A DNA stretch of 64,000 nt from Streptomyces sp. NBC_01803 (GCF_035917415.1 NZ_CP109073.1:2746001-2810000), one strand, 5' to 3'. Numbered from the stretch's first letter, positions 9,831 to 19,829 are shown. Notes: a model not told the origin generated them from the sequence alone. Made by a program: numbers and translations.

Positions 9831-10829
9831 GTGGAAACGTTTTCACTGCTGGTCGTGATCGGCGCGGCGTTCTTCTTCACCTACACCAACGGCTTCCACG
9901 ACTCCGCCAACGCCATCGCGACCTCCATCTCCACCCGGGCGCTCACCCCGCGGATCGCGCTCGCCATGGCCGCCTTCATGAACATGGCCGGCGCCTTCCT
10001 CGGCAGCGGCGTCGCCAGGACCGTCAGCGAGGGCCTGATCGAGACGCCCACCGGTGAGGAGGGCATGACCATCCTCTTCGCCGCCCTGCTCGGCGCGATC
10101 ACCTGGAACCTCGTGGCCTGGTACCTCGGGCTGCCGTCGTCCTCCTCGCACGCGCTCTTCGGCGGCCTGGTCGGCGCCGCCCTGGCCGGCACCTCCACCG
10201 TCCACTGGGACGGCGTGCTGACGAAGATCGTGCTGCCCATGATCCTCTCCCCCGTCCTCGGTCTGATCCTCGGCTACCTGCTGATGGTCGCCCTCCTGTG
10301 GACCTTCCGCCGGGCCGACCCACACGTCGCCCAGCGCCGCTTCCGCATGGCGCAGACCGTCTCGGCCGCGGGCATGGCCCTGGGCCACGGGCTCCAGGAC
10401 GCCCAGAAGACGATGGGCGTGGTGGTGATGGCTCTGGTCATCGCGGATGTGCAGGACGACGCGGGCAGCATCCCGATCTGGGTCAAGGTCTCCTGCGCGC
10501 TGATGCTCTCGCTCGGCACCTACGCCGGCGGCTGGCGCATCATGCGGACGCTGGGCCGCCGCATCATCGAGCTGGACCCGCCCCGCGGCTTCGCCGCCGA
10601 GACGACGGCGGCGTCCGTGCTCTACGTCGCCTCGTACATCTTCTACGCGCCCATCTCGACCACCCATGTGATCACGGCCGCGATCATGGGCTCCGGTGCC
10701 ACCCGCGGGGTCCGGGCGGTGCGCTGGGGCGTGGCGAAGAACATCGTGACGGGCTGGGTCATCACCATGCCGGCCGCCGCCGCCGTGGCCGCGCTGGGCT
10801 ACGCGGTGGTCCGTCTGCTGTTCGACTGA
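9831..10829 (+). CDS. pit: Low-affinity inorganic phosphate transporter (Pit family)
   Basis: A 332-residue integral membrane protein of the PiT family (TC 2.A.20). It contains the duplicated PiT signature: NGFHDSANAIATSIS near the N-terminus and GHGLQDAQKTMGVVV near residue 190, in two inverted halves. It would import metal-phosphate complexes with protons. It begins with GTG at 9831, 7 nt after the DUF47 gene. The high-affinity pst system lies 3.5 kb away, so both phosphate uptake routes are clustered here. No convincing PHO box was found before this pair, which fits low-affinity, phosphate-replete use. Confidence 0.93.
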   Translation: METFSLLVVIGAAFFFTYTNGFHDSANAIATSISTRALTPRIALAMAAFMNMAGAFLGSGVARTVSEGLIETPTGEEGMTILFAALLGAITWNLVAWYLGLPSSSSHALFGGLVGAALAGTSTVHWDGVLTKIVLPMILSPVLGLILGYLLMVALLWTFRRADPHVAQRRFRMAQTVSAAGMALGHGLQDAQKTMGVVVMALVIADVQDDAGSIPIWVKVSCALMLSLGTYAGGWRIMRTLGRRIIELDPPRGFAAETTAASVLYVASYIFYAPISTTHVITAAIMGSGATRGVRAVRWGVAKNIVTGWVITMPAAAAVAALGYAVVRLLFD

Positions 10830-10941
10830 AACATCACAACTTTCTCACTTCTCACACGAGCCGCTTCCTCTCCGTTCGACGTCTAACCGGAGGGGGGCGC
10901 ACGGTGATGTGCGTCCCCGTCACCTCAGGTTAGGGGAGACC

Positions 10942-13900
10942 TTGATAGGCAAACCGAAGAGTGCGCGGCGGGGGGCGACGGCCGTCGCCTGCGCGGCCGT
11001 GGTCGTGACACTGACCGCCGGATTAATAGCACCGGCCGCCGCGCGGAGCGGGGCGACGGGGGAAGCGGGCGGGTCCGGCCCCGGTTCCGGGGCCGCGGGG
11101 GCCCAGCGCGTCACGCTCATCACGGGCGATCACGTCGTGGTGGCCCGCGGGGGCGAGGTCACGGGCCTCGTCCGCGCCGAGGGACGCGAATCCGTCCCGG
11201 TGCGGATCATGAGGATCGGCGACGCCACGCACGTCATCCCACAGGACGTGATGCCGCTCATCGCGGACGGCACGCTGGACCAACGGCTGTTCAACGTCAC
11301 CGAGCTGAGCCGGGAGCAGTACCGTTCCGCCGACGGCCTGCCGTTGATCGTCACCTACTCCGGGCGGGCCGCGCGGGCGGACGCCGCCCAGGCCGAGCTG
11401 TACGGGGCGGCCGGTGACGACGGCACCACCACGCTCAACGCCATCAACGGCGAGGCCCTGACCGTTCAGGGCGACGAGATCACCGCCGTCTGGGAGGCCC
11501 TGACCGGCGCCGCCTCCGGCGAGCGGACCCTCGCCGCCACCCCAGGCATCGCCACCATCGCCCTGGACGGCATCGCCACCAAGACTCTGGACGAGAGTGT
11601 CGCGCAGATCGGCGCCCCCGAGGCGTGGGAGGCCGGCTACGACGGTGAGGGCGCCACCATCGCCGTCCTCGACACCGGCATCAGCGCGGAGCACCCCGAC
11701 CTCGCGGGCGGCAAGGTGATCGCCGAGCAGAACTTCTCGGACGCCGCCGACGCCGAGGACCGCGACGGCCACGGCACCCACGTGGCCTCCACGGCCGCCG
11801 GCACCGGAGCGCACTCGGACGGCCGCTACAGCGGCGTCGCGCCCGGCGCCAACCTCATCAACGGCAAGGTGCTGGACGACTACGGCTCCGGCTGGGAGTC
11901 GGACATCATCGAGGGCATGCAGTGGGCCGTCGACCAGGGCGCCGACGTCGTCAGCATGAGTCTGGGCGGCTTCGCCGGCCCCGAGATCGACCCGATGGAG
12001 CAGGCCGTCAACACGCTGTCGGCCGAGTCCGACGCGCTGTTCGTCATCGCGGCCGGCAACTCGGGCCCGGAGCCCGGCACGATCGGCAGCCCCGGCACCG
12101 CCGACGCCGCGCTCACCCTGGGCGCGGTCGACAAGTCCGACGTCCTCGCCGACTTCTCCTCCGTCGGCCCCCGGTCGCGCGACGGCGGGCTCAAGCCCGA
12201 TGTGACCGCACCCGGCGTGGACATCACCGCGGCGGGCGCCGAGGGCGCCTCCATCTGGGAGTACGGCACCCCGGCCGCCGAGGACGGCTATGTCGCGATC
12301 TCAGGCACCTCCATGGCGACGCCGCACGCGGCCGGCGCCGCGGCGCTGCTCGCCCAGGCCCACCCGGACTGGACGGGCGAGCAGATCAAGTCCGCGCTGA
12401 CCGGCTCGGCCGTCACCGGCGAGGGCTACGGCGCGTTCCAGCAGGGCGCGGGCCGGATCGACGTGCCCGCGGCGATCGAGCAGACTGTCATCGCCGAACA
12501 GTCCTCCCTCAGCTTCGGCACCGTGCCGTGGCCGCACGAGGACGCCGACCCGGTCACCAGGGAGCTGACCTACCGCAACCTGGACGAGACCGACGTCACC
12601 CTCCAGCTCGACGCGAGCGGCCTCGACCCCGAGGGCAACGCGGCGCCCGAGGGCATGTTCACCCTGGGCGCCGACGAGGTGACCGTTCCGGCGGGCGGCA
12701 CCGCCACCGTCGAGGTCTCGGCCGACACGAGCGTCGGCGGCGACGTGTACGGCGCGTACAGCCTGTACCTGACCGCCACCGGCGACGGCGGGGAGAGCGT
12801 CACCACGGCCGGCGCGGTGGAACGCGAGGAGCGGATGTTCGAGCTCACCGTCGACGTCACCGACCGCTCCGGCGCCCCGGCCACCGACTGGTGGGCGACG
12901 GTGATCGACGCGGAGACCTTCCAGTTCTACGACATCTACGGCGACGAGGGCACCAGCTCCGGCTCGGTCCGCCTGCCGGCCGGCGAGTACCAGGTCGAGA
13001 CCAACGTCGTCGACCCCGGTGAGGAGGACTGGAACGGTCTCGACTGGCTGGTGGCGCCGAACCTGGCGCTCACCGAGGACACCACCCTGGATGCCGACGC
13101 CCGCGACGCGGAGGCCATCGAGATGACGGTGGCCGACACCCGGGCCGAACAGACCGACCTGACCGTCGGATACCGGGTCGTCAACGAGGACGCGTACTCC
13201 TTCGACTCCTCATGGAGCGCGGCCGGGCTGCCCGGCGGCTTCCGCACCGCGCAGATCGGCGAGGGCGGCGGCACCGCCGACATCTCCGGCTACGCCAGCA
13301 CCACCTGGGAACGCGGCAACCGCCAGTACTACTCCGTGGACACCCGGGAGGACTCCTTCTACACGGGTCTGACCGACCACATCGGAAGCGGCGACTTCGC
13401 CCGCATCACCACCCGGGAGGGCGCGTCGCTGCCCGGCCAGCGCGGAGTGCTGTTCACGTTCTCGTCCGAGGTCGGCTCGGCCTCGGCGATGACGCACGAA
13501 CTGCCGCACACCACCGAGGTCTACGTGGAGGCCGGCACCGGCCAGTGGTCGCAGGAGTTCATGCAGGAGAACGACGAGGTGTTCGCCTCGGCGGGCGGCT
13601 GGACGGACTACGAGACCTACCGGCCGCGGATCCGCTACGCGGAGACGTTCAACGTCGGCGTCTTCGGCCCCGCCTTCGGCCCGGCCAACGGGCTCTTCCG
13701 CACGGGTGACGTCATCAGCGGCTGGATCTCCCCGTTCAGCGACGGCGAGGGCCATCTGGGGTACAGCGTGGTCGACAGCTCCCAGACGATCCTGTATCGC
13801 GACGGCGAGGTGTACGCCACGGCGGAGGACATCATCGACTACGTCGAGTTCGAGGTGCCGTCCGACGAGGCCGAGTACGAGCTGGTGACCACCGCCAGCC

Positions 13901-14304
13901 GTGACCCGGAGCAGTCGTACGCGGCGGCCGACGTCTCGACGGAGGTCACCGCGGCCTACACCTTCACCTCCGCCGGGGTCGGCGAGGAGGAGACGGTCTC
14001 GCTGCCCGCGTCCGCCGTCCGGTTCACGCCCCGGCTGAACGACGACAGCACCGCGGCGGCCCGCAGGACCGTCGACGTCCCGGTCACCGTCCAGGGCTCG
14101 GCCGCCGGCCGGAACCTGGACTCCCTGACCGTGTCGGTCTCCTACGACCACGGCCGGACCTGGACCGACGTCGAGGTGAAGCGCGGCAAGATCCGGATCA
14201 CCAACCCGAAGGCCGGCCGCACGGTCTCCTTCCGCGCCGAGGTCGAGGACAAGCAGGGCAACACCCTGACCCAGACCATCATCGACGCCTACCGCACCGT
14301 CTGA
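10942..14304 (+). CDS. Large secreted subtilisin-like serine protease (S8)
   Basis: The protein has 1120 residues from the TTG at 10942, chosen because GGGGAG sits just upstream and it gives a typical signal peptide (basic start, then VACAAVVVTLTAGLIAPAAA). The next part is a propeptide, then the S8 domain with Asp244 (AVLDTGI), His277 (DGHGTHVAS) and Ser457 (GTSMATPHAAG); the oxyanion Asn is in AAGNSG. A long beta-rich C-terminal region of about 600 residues follows, as in streptomycete exo-subtilases. There is no LPxTG anchor, so it should be released. It ends in a strong terminator shared with pstB. Activity on a particular protein cannot be inferred. Confidence 0.92.
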   Translation: MIGKPKSARRGATAVACAAVVVTLTAGLIAPAAARSGATGEAGGSGPGSGAAGAQRVTLITGDHVVVARGGEVTGLVRAEGRESVPVRIMRIGDATHVIPQDVMPLIADGTLDQRLFNVTELSREQYRSADGLPLIVTYSGRAARADAAQAELYGAAGDDGTTTLNAINGEALTVQGDEITAVWEALTGAASGERTLAATPGIATIALDGIATKTLDESVAQIGAPEAWEAGYDGEGATIAVLDTGISAEHPDLAGGKVIAEQNFSDAADAEDRDGHGTHVASTAAGTGAHSDGRYSGVAPGANLINGKVLDDYGSGWESDIIEGMQWAVDQGADVVSMSLGGFAGPEIDPMEQAVNTLSAESDALFVIAAGNSGPEPGTIGSPGTADAALTLGAVDKSDVLADFSSVGPRSRDGGLKPDVTAPGVDITAAGAEGASIWEYGTPAAEDGYVAISGTSMATPHAAGAAALLAQAHPDWTGEQIKSALTGSAVTGEGYGAFQQGAGRIDVPAAIEQTVIAEQSSLSFGTVPWPHEDADPVTRELTYRNLDETDVTLQLDASGLDPEGNAAPEGMFTLGADEVTVPAGGTATVEVSADTSVGGDVYGAYSLYLTATGDGGESVTTAGAVEREERMFELTVDVTDRSGAPATDWWATVIDAETFQFYDIYGDEGTSSGSVRLPAGEYQVETNVVDPGEEDWNGLDWLVAPNLALTEDTTLDADARDAEAIEMTVADTRAEQTDLTVGYRVVNEDAYSFDSSWSAAGLPGGFRTAQIGEGGGTADISGYASTTWERGNRQYYSVDTREDSFYTGLTDHIGSGDFARITTREGASLPGQRGVLFTFSSEVGSASAMTHELPHTTEVYVEAGTGQWSQEFMQENDEVFASAGGWTDYETYRPRIRYAETFNVGVFGPAFGPANGLFRTGDVISGWISPFSDGEGHLGYSVVDSSQTILYRDGEVYATAEDIIDYVEFEVPSDEAEYELVTTASRDPEQSYAAADVSTEVTAAYTFTSAGVGEEETVSLPASAVRFTPRLNDDSTAAARRTVDVPVTVQGSAAGRNLDSLTVSVSYDHGRTWTDVEVKRGKIRITNPKAGRTVSFRAEVEDKQGNTLTQTIIDAYRTV

Positions 14305-14326
14305 TGAACGGCTAGCACGTCCCGCG

Positions 14327-14360
14327 TCTCGGGCCGCTTCTCACCCGAAGCGGCCCGAGA
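14327..14360. terminator. Bidirectional terminator between the S8 protease and pstB
   Basis: A perfect 14-bp stem (14327-14340 with 14347-14360) with a 6-nt loop lies between two converging genes. The right arm is inside the last codons of pstB, whose stop codon (14341-14343) is in the loop, so the hairpin is partly coding. Confidence 0.8.
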
Positions 14361-15120
14361 TGTAGTCCTCGGTCGCCTGCACCGACGGGTTGGAGAAGAT
14401 CTTGTGGGTCGAGTCGACCTCGATGAGCTTCCCCGGCTGCCCGATCGCCGACAGGTTGAAGAAGGCGGTGCGGTCCGAGACACGGGCCGCCTGCTGCATG
14501 TTGTGCGTGACGATGACGATCGTGTACTGGGTCTTCAGCTTGTCGATCAGGTCCTCGATGGCCAGGGTCGAGATCGGGTCCAGCGCGGAGCACGGCTCGT
14601 CCATCAGCAGCACCTCGGGCTCCACGGCCGTGGCGCGGGCGATGCACAGCCGCTGCTGCTGACCGCCGGAGAGCCCGGAGCCGGGCTTGTTGAGGCGGTC
14701 CTTCACCTCGTTCCAGAGGTTCGCGGCGCGCAGGTTCTTCTCCACGATGTCGTCCAGCTCGGGCTTGCGGTAGGAGACGCCGTTGAGCTTCAGCCCGGCC
14801 GCCACGTTGTCGTAGATGGACATGGTGGGGAACGGGTTGGGCCGCTGGAAGACCATCCCGACCGTCCGGCGCACGGAGACCGGGTCCACGCCGGGGCCGT
14901 AGAGGTCCTCGTCGTCCAGCAGCACCTTGCCGTCGACGCGCCCGCCCGGGGTGACCTCGTGCATGCGGTTGAGGGTGCGCAGGAAGGTCGACTTGCCGCA
15001 GCCGGACGGGCCGATGAAGGCGGTCACGGACCGGGGCTCCACGTGCAGCGTGATGTCGTCGATCGCCTTGTGCGTGCCGTAGTAGGCGGTCAGTCCGCTG
15101 ACCTCGATGCGCTTGGCCAT
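14341..15120 (-). CDS. pstB: Phosphate ABC transporter ATP-binding protein
   Basis: A 259-residue ABC ATPase with Walker [10 protein letters not shown] (38-46), the ABC signature [13 protein letters not shown] (150-162), Walker B LLMDEP (171-176) and the switch His in VTHNMQQAA. PstB-specific features include [14 protein letters not shown]. It hydrolyses ATP to power phosphate import through PstC/PstA. It is the last gene of pstSCAB; 38 nt separate it from pstA, and an AG-rich site precedes its ATG. Its 3' end is built into the shared terminator. Confidence 0.97.
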   Translation of the reverse strand: MAKRIEVSGLTAYYGTHKAIDDITLHVEPRSVTAFIGPSGCGKSTFLRTLNRMHEVTPGGRVDGKVLLDDEDLYGPGVDPVSVRRTVGMVFQRPNPFPTMSIYDNVAAGLKLNGVSYRKPELDDIVEKNLRAANLWNEVKDRLNKPGSGLSGGQQQRLCIARATAVEPEVLLMDEPCSALDPISTLAIEDLIDKLKTQYTIVIVTHNMQQAARVSDRTAFFNLSAIGQPGKLIEVDSTHKIFSNPSVQATEDYISGRFG

Positions 15121-15158
15121 GATGGGGACTTCTCTTTCTTCTTCTCTCGTCGCTCTCG

Positions 15159-16235
15159 TCAGCGGCCGGTCTTGGGGGCCTTCCAGCGGGCGATGCCGCG
15201 GGCGACCAGGTTGAGGATCATGACGAACGCGATCAGGACGAGGGCGGCGGCCCAGGCGCGGTCGTACGCCTGCTCGGTCCCGTACCCCCACTGCTCGTAG
15301 ACGAACAGTGGCAGGGAGGACTGCGCCCCTTCGAACGCATTGCCGTTGATCATCTGATTGCCGAAGACGAGCAGCAGAATCGGCGCGGTCTCGCCGGCGA
15401 TCCGGGCCAGGGCCAGCATCACGCCGGTGGTGATGCCACCGATCGAGGTCGGCAGCACGACCTTCAGGATCGTCCGCCACTTCGGCACACCCAGCGCGAG
15501 CGCCGACTCGCGCAGCTCGTTGGGGACGAGCTTGAGCATCTCCTCGGTGGAGCGGACCACGATCGGCATCATGAGGATCGCCAGCGCCATCGCCCCGGCG
15601 AAGCCCGAGTACCCGAAGTCGAGCATCATGATCCACAGGCTGAGGATGAACAGGCCGGCCACGATGGACGGGATGCCGGTCATCACGTCCACGAAGAAGG
15701 TGATGGTCTTCGCCAGCTTGCCGCGCCCGTACTCGACCAGGTAGACGGCCGTGAGCAGGCCGATCGGGATGGCGATGAGGGAGGCGATCAGCACCTGCTC
15801 GACGGTGCCCAGCAGGGCGTGGTAGATGCCACCGCCGTCCTGCCAGCTCAGCACGCCGTTCATGGAGTGGGTCAGGAAGTACCAGCTCACGCCGGGCACG
15901 CCCCGGGCGACCGTCTCCCAGACGAGGGAGGCCAGCGGCAGCACCGCGAGAATGAAGCTCGCCCAGACCAGGATGGCGGCCATCCGGTCCCTGGCGTACC
16001 GGCGGCCCTCTATCGCGGCGGACAGGCCGTAGGTGGCGGTGATGAAGACCAGCGCCGCGATCAGGCCCCACTGCGCGCGGCTGTCGAGCCGGCCGACGAG
16101 CCCGGCCGTGGCACCGGCCGCGAGGGAGCCGACGACCAGCGCGGCGGTGGCCCAGCGCGGCAGCCGGGGCGGCCGGAGGGTGGCCCGGCCGGGGCCGACG
16201 GGCGTGCGGCGGACGGTCACATCGATGTCGGTCAT
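15159..16235 (-). CDS. pstA: Phosphate ABC transporter permease PstA
   Basis: A 358-residue permease. The conserved BPD_transp_1 loop is [28 protein letters not shown] ([18 protein letters not shown]). A variable N-terminal extension with two extra predicted helices precedes the core, as usual in actinobacterial PstA. The ATG at 16235 overlaps the pstC stop (ATGA), so translation is coupled. It forms the membrane channel with PstC. Confidence 0.96.
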   Translation of the reverse strand: MTDIDVTVRRTPVGPGRATLRPPRLPRWATAALVVGSLAAGATAGLVGRLDSRAQWGLIAALVFITATYGLSAAIEGRRYARDRMAAILVWASFILAVLPLASLVWETVARGVPGVSWYFLTHSMNGVLSWQDGGGIYHALLGTVEQVLIASLIAIPIGLLTAVYLVEYGRGKLAKTITFFVDVMTGIPSIVAGLFILSLWIMMLDFGYSGFAGAMALAILMMPIVVRSTEEMLKLVPNELRESALALGVPKWRTILKVVLPTSIGGITTGVMLALARIAGETAPILLLVFGNQMINGNAFEGAQSSLPLFVYEQWGYGTEQAYDRAWAAALVLIAFVMILNLVARGIARWKAPKTGR

Positions 16236-17179
16236 GCGTTGGCCCCCGAGTACTCCCGGCGGCGGGCGATGATCAGCCGCGCCGCGCCGTTGACCAGCAG
16301 GGTGAGAAGGAAGAGGACGAGGCCGGAGGCGATGAGCGCGTCACGGCCGGTGGAGCCGGCCTCCTTGAACTGGCTGGCGATGTTCTGCGCGAACGTGCCG
16401 CCGCCGGACTCCAGCAGGCTGGGGTCGATCAGGAAGCTCGGCGAGAGCACGGTGGCCACGGCCATCGTCTCGCCCAGCGCCCGGCCGAGGCCGAGCATCG
16501 AGGCGCTGATCACGCCGGAGCGGCCGAAGGGCAGGACGGTCATGCGGACGACCTCCCAGCGGGTGGCGCCGAGGGCGAGCGCGGCCTCCTGGTTGGCCTT
16601 GGGGGTCTGGAGGAAGACCTCGCGGGTGACGCTGGTGATGATCGGCAGGATCATGATGGCGAGCAGGATGCCGACGGTCATCAGGGAGCGGGCGGGCGTG
16701 CCGTCGTAGGCGAGGACGCCGGTCCAGCCGAAGAACTGGTCGAGCCAGAGGAACAGGCCGGTCATGTGCGGCACCAGGTAGAGCGCGCCCCACAGGCCGT
16801 AGATGATGCTCGGCACGGCGGCCAGCAGGTCCACGACGTAGCCGATGGTGGTGGCCAGCCGGCGCGGCGCGTAGTGCGAGATGAACAGCGCGATCCCGAC
16901 CGCGACCGGCACGGCCAGCGCCATGGCGATGACCGAGCTGACGACGGTGCCGAAGAGCAGGACGGCGATACCGAAGACGGGCGGGTCGGCGTTGGCGTCC
17001 CACTCGAAGGTGGTGAGGAAGTTCCCCTCGTCCTCGCCGATCGCGACCACGGCGCGGATGGCGAGGAAGACGGCGATCGCGGCCATGATCACCAGCAGCG
17101 CGATCCCCGACCCCTTGGACAGGGTGCTGAACACCCGGTCGCCGAGGCGCGTGTCGGTGTTCTTCTTCGTGGCGGGCAT
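16232..17179 (-). CDS. pstC: Phosphate ABC transporter permease PstC
   Basis: A 315-residue permease with six predicted helices; the cytoplasmic EAA loop reads [19 protein letters not shown]. The ATG at 17179 gives a short basic N-terminus ([13 protein letters not shown]). It lies 13 nt downstream of pstS and overlaps pstA by 4 nt, so it sits in the pstSCAB operon controlled from the pstS promoter. Confidence 0.96.
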   Translation of the reverse strand: MPATKKNTDTRLGDRVFSTLSKGSGIALLVIMAAIAVFLAIRAVVAIGEDEGNFLTTFEWDANADPPVFGIAVLLFGTVVSSVIAMALAVPVAVGIALFISHYAPRRLATTIGYVVDLLAAVPSIIYGLWGALYLVPHMTGLFLWLDQFFGWTGVLAYDGTPARSLMTVGILLAIMILPIITSVTREVFLQTPKANQEAALALGATRWEVVRMTVLPFGRSGVISASMLGLGRALGETMAVATVLSPSFLIDPSLLESGGGTFAQNIASQFKEAGSTGRDALIASGLVLFLLTLLVNGAARLIIARRREYSGANA

Positions 17180-17192
17180 ACCGTTCCCGGTC

Positions 17193-18293
17193 TCAGGCCA
17201 GCGCGTCGATGCGCCGGCGCACCTGCTGGATGATGTCGTCGGAGATCGGCGCGTAGTCGATCTCGGCGAGGGCGCGCTGTCCCTCCTCACCGGCCGCGTA
17301 CCCCAGGAAGGCCCGGGTGAGGTCCAGCGTGCCCGGGGCGTTCCCCCGGTCGCAGACGATCTCGTACGTCACCAGGACGATCGGGTAGACGCCCCTCTCG
17401 CGGGTGGCGGAGTCGAGCTCCAGGGCCAGATCGCCCCCGGTGCCGACGAGATCGGCCTCGGCGATGGCGTTGGAGGCGTTCTCCACGGTGGCTTCGACGG
17501 GCTCGTCGGCACCGGTGTCGACGCGGACGGTGTCGATGCCGTTCTGGTGGGCGTAGGACAGCTCGAAGTACGAGATGGCGCCCTCGTTCTGCTGGACCAT
17601 GCCGACCAGCCCGGAGGAGCCCTCGGCGGACTGGCCGCCGGAGCCCTTCCATGCCTTGTCCGGCTCGTACGGCCAGGCGTCGGGGGCGGCGGTGTGCAGG
17701 TAGGAGGTGAAGTTGTCGGTGGTGCCCGAGCCGTCGGAGCGGTGGAACGGGGTGATCGGGATGTCCGGCAGCTCGGCGTCCGGGTTGAGCTCGGCGATGG
17801 CCGGATCGTTCCACCGGCGGATCTCGGAGTCGAAGATCCGGGCCAGGGTGGCGGAGTCGAGGACGAGGTCGTCGACGCCGGGAACGTGGTAGCCGACGGC
17901 GATGGGCCCGGCGAGCATCGGAAGGTGAACGGCCTGGCCGCCGTCGCGGCAGACGGAACGCGACTCGTCCACCTCGCCCTCGGTGAGCCGCGAGTCGGTG
18001 CCGGCGAAGGCGGTGGTGCCCTGGAGGAACTCCTGCACCCCGGCCCCGGAGCCGGTCGCCTTGTAGTTGATCTGGCTGCCGTCACAGTTGGCCTGGTAGG
18101 TGTTCACCCAGACCTCCATGGCGTTGGACTGGGCGCTCGACCCGGAGGCGAGCAGCGTGCCGCCGGGGCCGCAGTCGAGATCCTCCAGCGAGAAGTCCAC
18201 CGCGCCGGAAAGGCCGGAGTTGTCGTCCGTTCCACAGGCAGTGAGGGCGACCAGAGCGCCGGAGACCAGCACCGCGCCGAGGCGTAGCGTCAC
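17193..18293 (-). CDS. pstS: Phosphate-binding lipoprotein PstS
   Basis: The 366-residue periplasmic-type binding protein is anchored by a lipobox LTAC with Cys20. Phosphate-contact motifs are visible: ASGSSAQ near the N-terminus, FAGTDSRL, and RSDGSGTTDNF. It captures phosphate outside the membrane and delivers it to PstCA. The GTG at 18293 has an AAGGA site upstream. A set of PHO-box-like repeats lies 50-90 bp further upstream, so PhoP control is expected. Confidence 0.96.
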   Translation of the reverse strand: MTLRLGAVLVSGALVALTACGTDDNSGLSGAVDFSLEDLDCGPGGTLLASGSSAQSNAMEVWVNTYQANCDGSQINYKATGSGAGVQEFLQGTTAFAGTDSRLTEGEVDESRSVCRDGGQAVHLPMLAGPIAVGYHVPGVDDLVLDSATLARIFDSEIRRWNDPAIAELNPDAELPDIPITPFHRSDGSGTTDNFTSYLHTAAPDAWPYEPDKAWKGSGGQSAEGSSGLVGMVQQNEGAISYFELSYAHQNGIDTVRVDTGADEPVEATVENASNAIAEADLVGTGGDLALELDSATRERGVYPIVLVTYEIVCDRGNAPGTLDLTRAFLGYAAGEEGQRALAEIDYAPISDDIIQQVRRRIDALA

Positions 18294-18344
18294 TGTCGTT
18301 CCGTCCTTCCCGTTAGCCGCTCGGTTCCGAAAGTAGGCAGATCA

Positions 18345-18384
18345 GGTGAATCAGCCGACGGTTATAAGTGAATAGAAGATGAAC
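18345..18384 (-). promoter_or_regulatory. PHO box (PhoP-binding direct repeats) of pstS
   Basis: Reading the minus strand: GTTCATC (18384-18378), ATTCACT (18373-18367), then ATTCACC (18351-18345). The first two are exactly 11 bp apart and the third is 22 bp further on, the register of streptomycete PhoP boxes (GTTCACC every 11 bp). A TATAAC element on the same strand (18366-18361) could be the -10. Confidence 0.75.
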
Positions 18385-18450
18385 AGGGCAGGCGTACGGG
18401 GCCGCCCGGGGCTGCACCATACTGCCTGCCCCGTCGTCCATTCGTTACGC

Positions 18451-18469
18451 TATACCCAGCAGGGGTATA
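18451..18469. promoter_or_regulatory. CsoR operator
   Basis: A perfect inverted repeat TATACCC-AGCAG-GGGTATA lies 21 bp before the csoR start codon. It matches the known Cu(I)-CsoR operator type (ATACCC...GGGTAT). Its placement implies autorepression relieved by copper. Confidence 0.85.
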
Positions 18470-18489
18470 AGAGTCCCAGGAGGACCGAA

Positions 18490-18834
18490 ATGACCACGTT
18501 TGACACGGTCGCGGCGGCGGGGAAAGCACCGGTGGCCGGCGGCCCACAGGGCCCCCACGGCTACAGCAAGGAGAAGGACTCGCACCTCAAGCGGCTCCGC
18601 CGCATCGAGGGGCAGATCCGCGGGCTCCAGCGCATGGTCGAGGAGGACGTCTACTGCATCGACATACTGACGCAGGTCTCCGCCTCCACCAAGGCCCTCC
18701 AGTCGTTCGCCCTCCAGCTTCTGGAGGAGCACCTGCGGCACTGCGTGGCGCACGCCGCGGAGAAGGGCGGCCCCGGCATCGACGAGAAGGTCGAGGAGGC
18801 CACGGCGGCCATCGCCCGCATGCTCAGGACGTGA
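18490..18834 (+). CDS. csoR: Copper-sensing repressor CsoR
   Basis: A 114-residue all-helical CsoR/RcnR-family (DUF156) protein. The Cu(I) ligand triad is complete: Cys56, His81, Cys85, with the same 25- and 4-residue spacing as mycobacterial CsoR. In the apo form it binds DNA; copper releases it. AGGAGG precedes the ATG at 18490, and the operator is immediately upstream. No copper chaperone or P-type ATPase is adjacent, so its other targets must lie elsewhere (as known for Streptomyces CsoR). Confidence 0.93.
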   Translation: MTTFDTVAAAGKAPVAGGPQGPHGYSKEKDSHLKRLRRIEGQIRGLQRMVEEDVYCIDILTQVSASTKALQSFALQLLEEHLRHCVAHAAEKGGPGIDEKVEEATAAIARMLRT

Positions 18835-18877
18835 GGCCGCCGGTCCGGGGAGGGCGGCGGGAAGCCCGGGACGGGCG

Positions 18878-19747
18878 TCAGGCCACGGCCCCGGCGTACA
18901 CGTCCCCGGCCTCGGGCAGCGCGACCGCCACCGGCACCCCGAAATCGTGCAGCGTCACGGTGGAGGCGACGTCGACCCCCGCGGCGTCGCCCGCGTAGCT
19001 GAACTGGTGGCGGACCTTCCGCAGCAGGCCCCGGTCGTCGAGGAAGGCGTCGAACGGGACCTCCGTCTCCGAGAAGCCGTCCAGCGCGGCGCTGAGCTGC
19101 CGCCGGGAGTGCTCCGAGCGGGTCGCCTCCGCCGCCGCCGCGATGTCGGTCACCCCGCGGAAATGGCGCAGCGTCTCGCCGTGCACCGTGGCCTCGCCGA
19201 GGTCGTCGGCGGTCCGCACCCCGCGCAGCAGCTCGGCGGCCGTGATCGGGTCGGTGGCGCCGCCGGTCACCAGATTCCCGTCGGGCAGCGAGGCGATGTC
19301 GACACGCACCCACTTGTCGGCGGGGACGCCCGCGCCCCGGTTCTTCATGTAGAGCAGGCCCGGCACGAAGATCTCGGTGACCGGCTCGCCCTCCGGCAGG
19401 GTGACGCGCAGCTCACCGACGCGCTCGGCATAGTCGAAGCCGCCCTCACCGTGGATGGTGATGCGGGTGCCGCCCGAGGCCATGTGCATCGCGGTGTGCG
19501 CCTGCGAGGTGCCGGACTCCGCGAGCAGGTCGGCGGCCCGGCGGATGATCTCCTCGGCACCGGCACCGGCACCGGCACCCCCGCTCGCGCCGGCCCGCTC
19601 GTCCTCGGCGGCGGCGCCCGTGCCCGCGCAGCCGGCGACGGCGAGCAGAGCGGCGAGCAGAGCGGCGAGCAGAGCGGCGAGCGGCCCGGCGCGGCCCGCG
19701 CCTCCCGGGGCGATCACGTTCCCTCGCGCGCGCCGCCACACCGCCAT
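18878..19747 (-). CDS. Secreted lipoprotein, LppX/LprAFG-like
   Basis: A 289-residue lipoprotein: basic start, a hydrophobic stretch built from ALLA units, and lipobox LAVAGC with Cys40. The mature part resembles the actinobacterial LppX_LprAFG fold, which carries lipids or is involved in envelope transport; the assignment is by pattern and moderate. The signal peptide is encoded over a 12-bp tandem repeat (19641-19683, about 3.5 units), so its hydrophobic core may vary in length. It converges with csoR. Confidence 0.75.
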   Translation of the reverse strand: MAVWRRARGNVIAPGGAGRAGPLAALLAALLAALLAVAGCAGTGAAAEDERAGASGGAGAGAGAEEIIRRAADLLAESGTSQAHTAMHMASGGTRITIHGEGGFDYAERVGELRVTLPEGEPVTEIFVPGLLYMKNRGAGVPADKWVRVDIASLPDGNLVTGGATDPITAAELLRGVRTADDLGEATVHGETLRHFRGVTDIAAAAEATRSEHSRRQLSAALDGFSETEVPFDAFLDDRGLLRKVRHQFSYAGDAAGVDVASTVTLHDFGVPVAVALPEAGDVYAGAVA

Positions 19748-19829
19748 GGTCTGCCGACACCCCCAAACAACCGTCGTTTCGGACTTGTCCCCCCTAACGA
19801 CTCCTCGCGGCGGCCGTTACGGTGGTGGG

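Noticed and set aside
9843..10667. Antisense open frame across pit
   Set aside because: Low-complexity His/Asp/Gly-rich translation caused by third-position GC bias; pit is clearly the gene.
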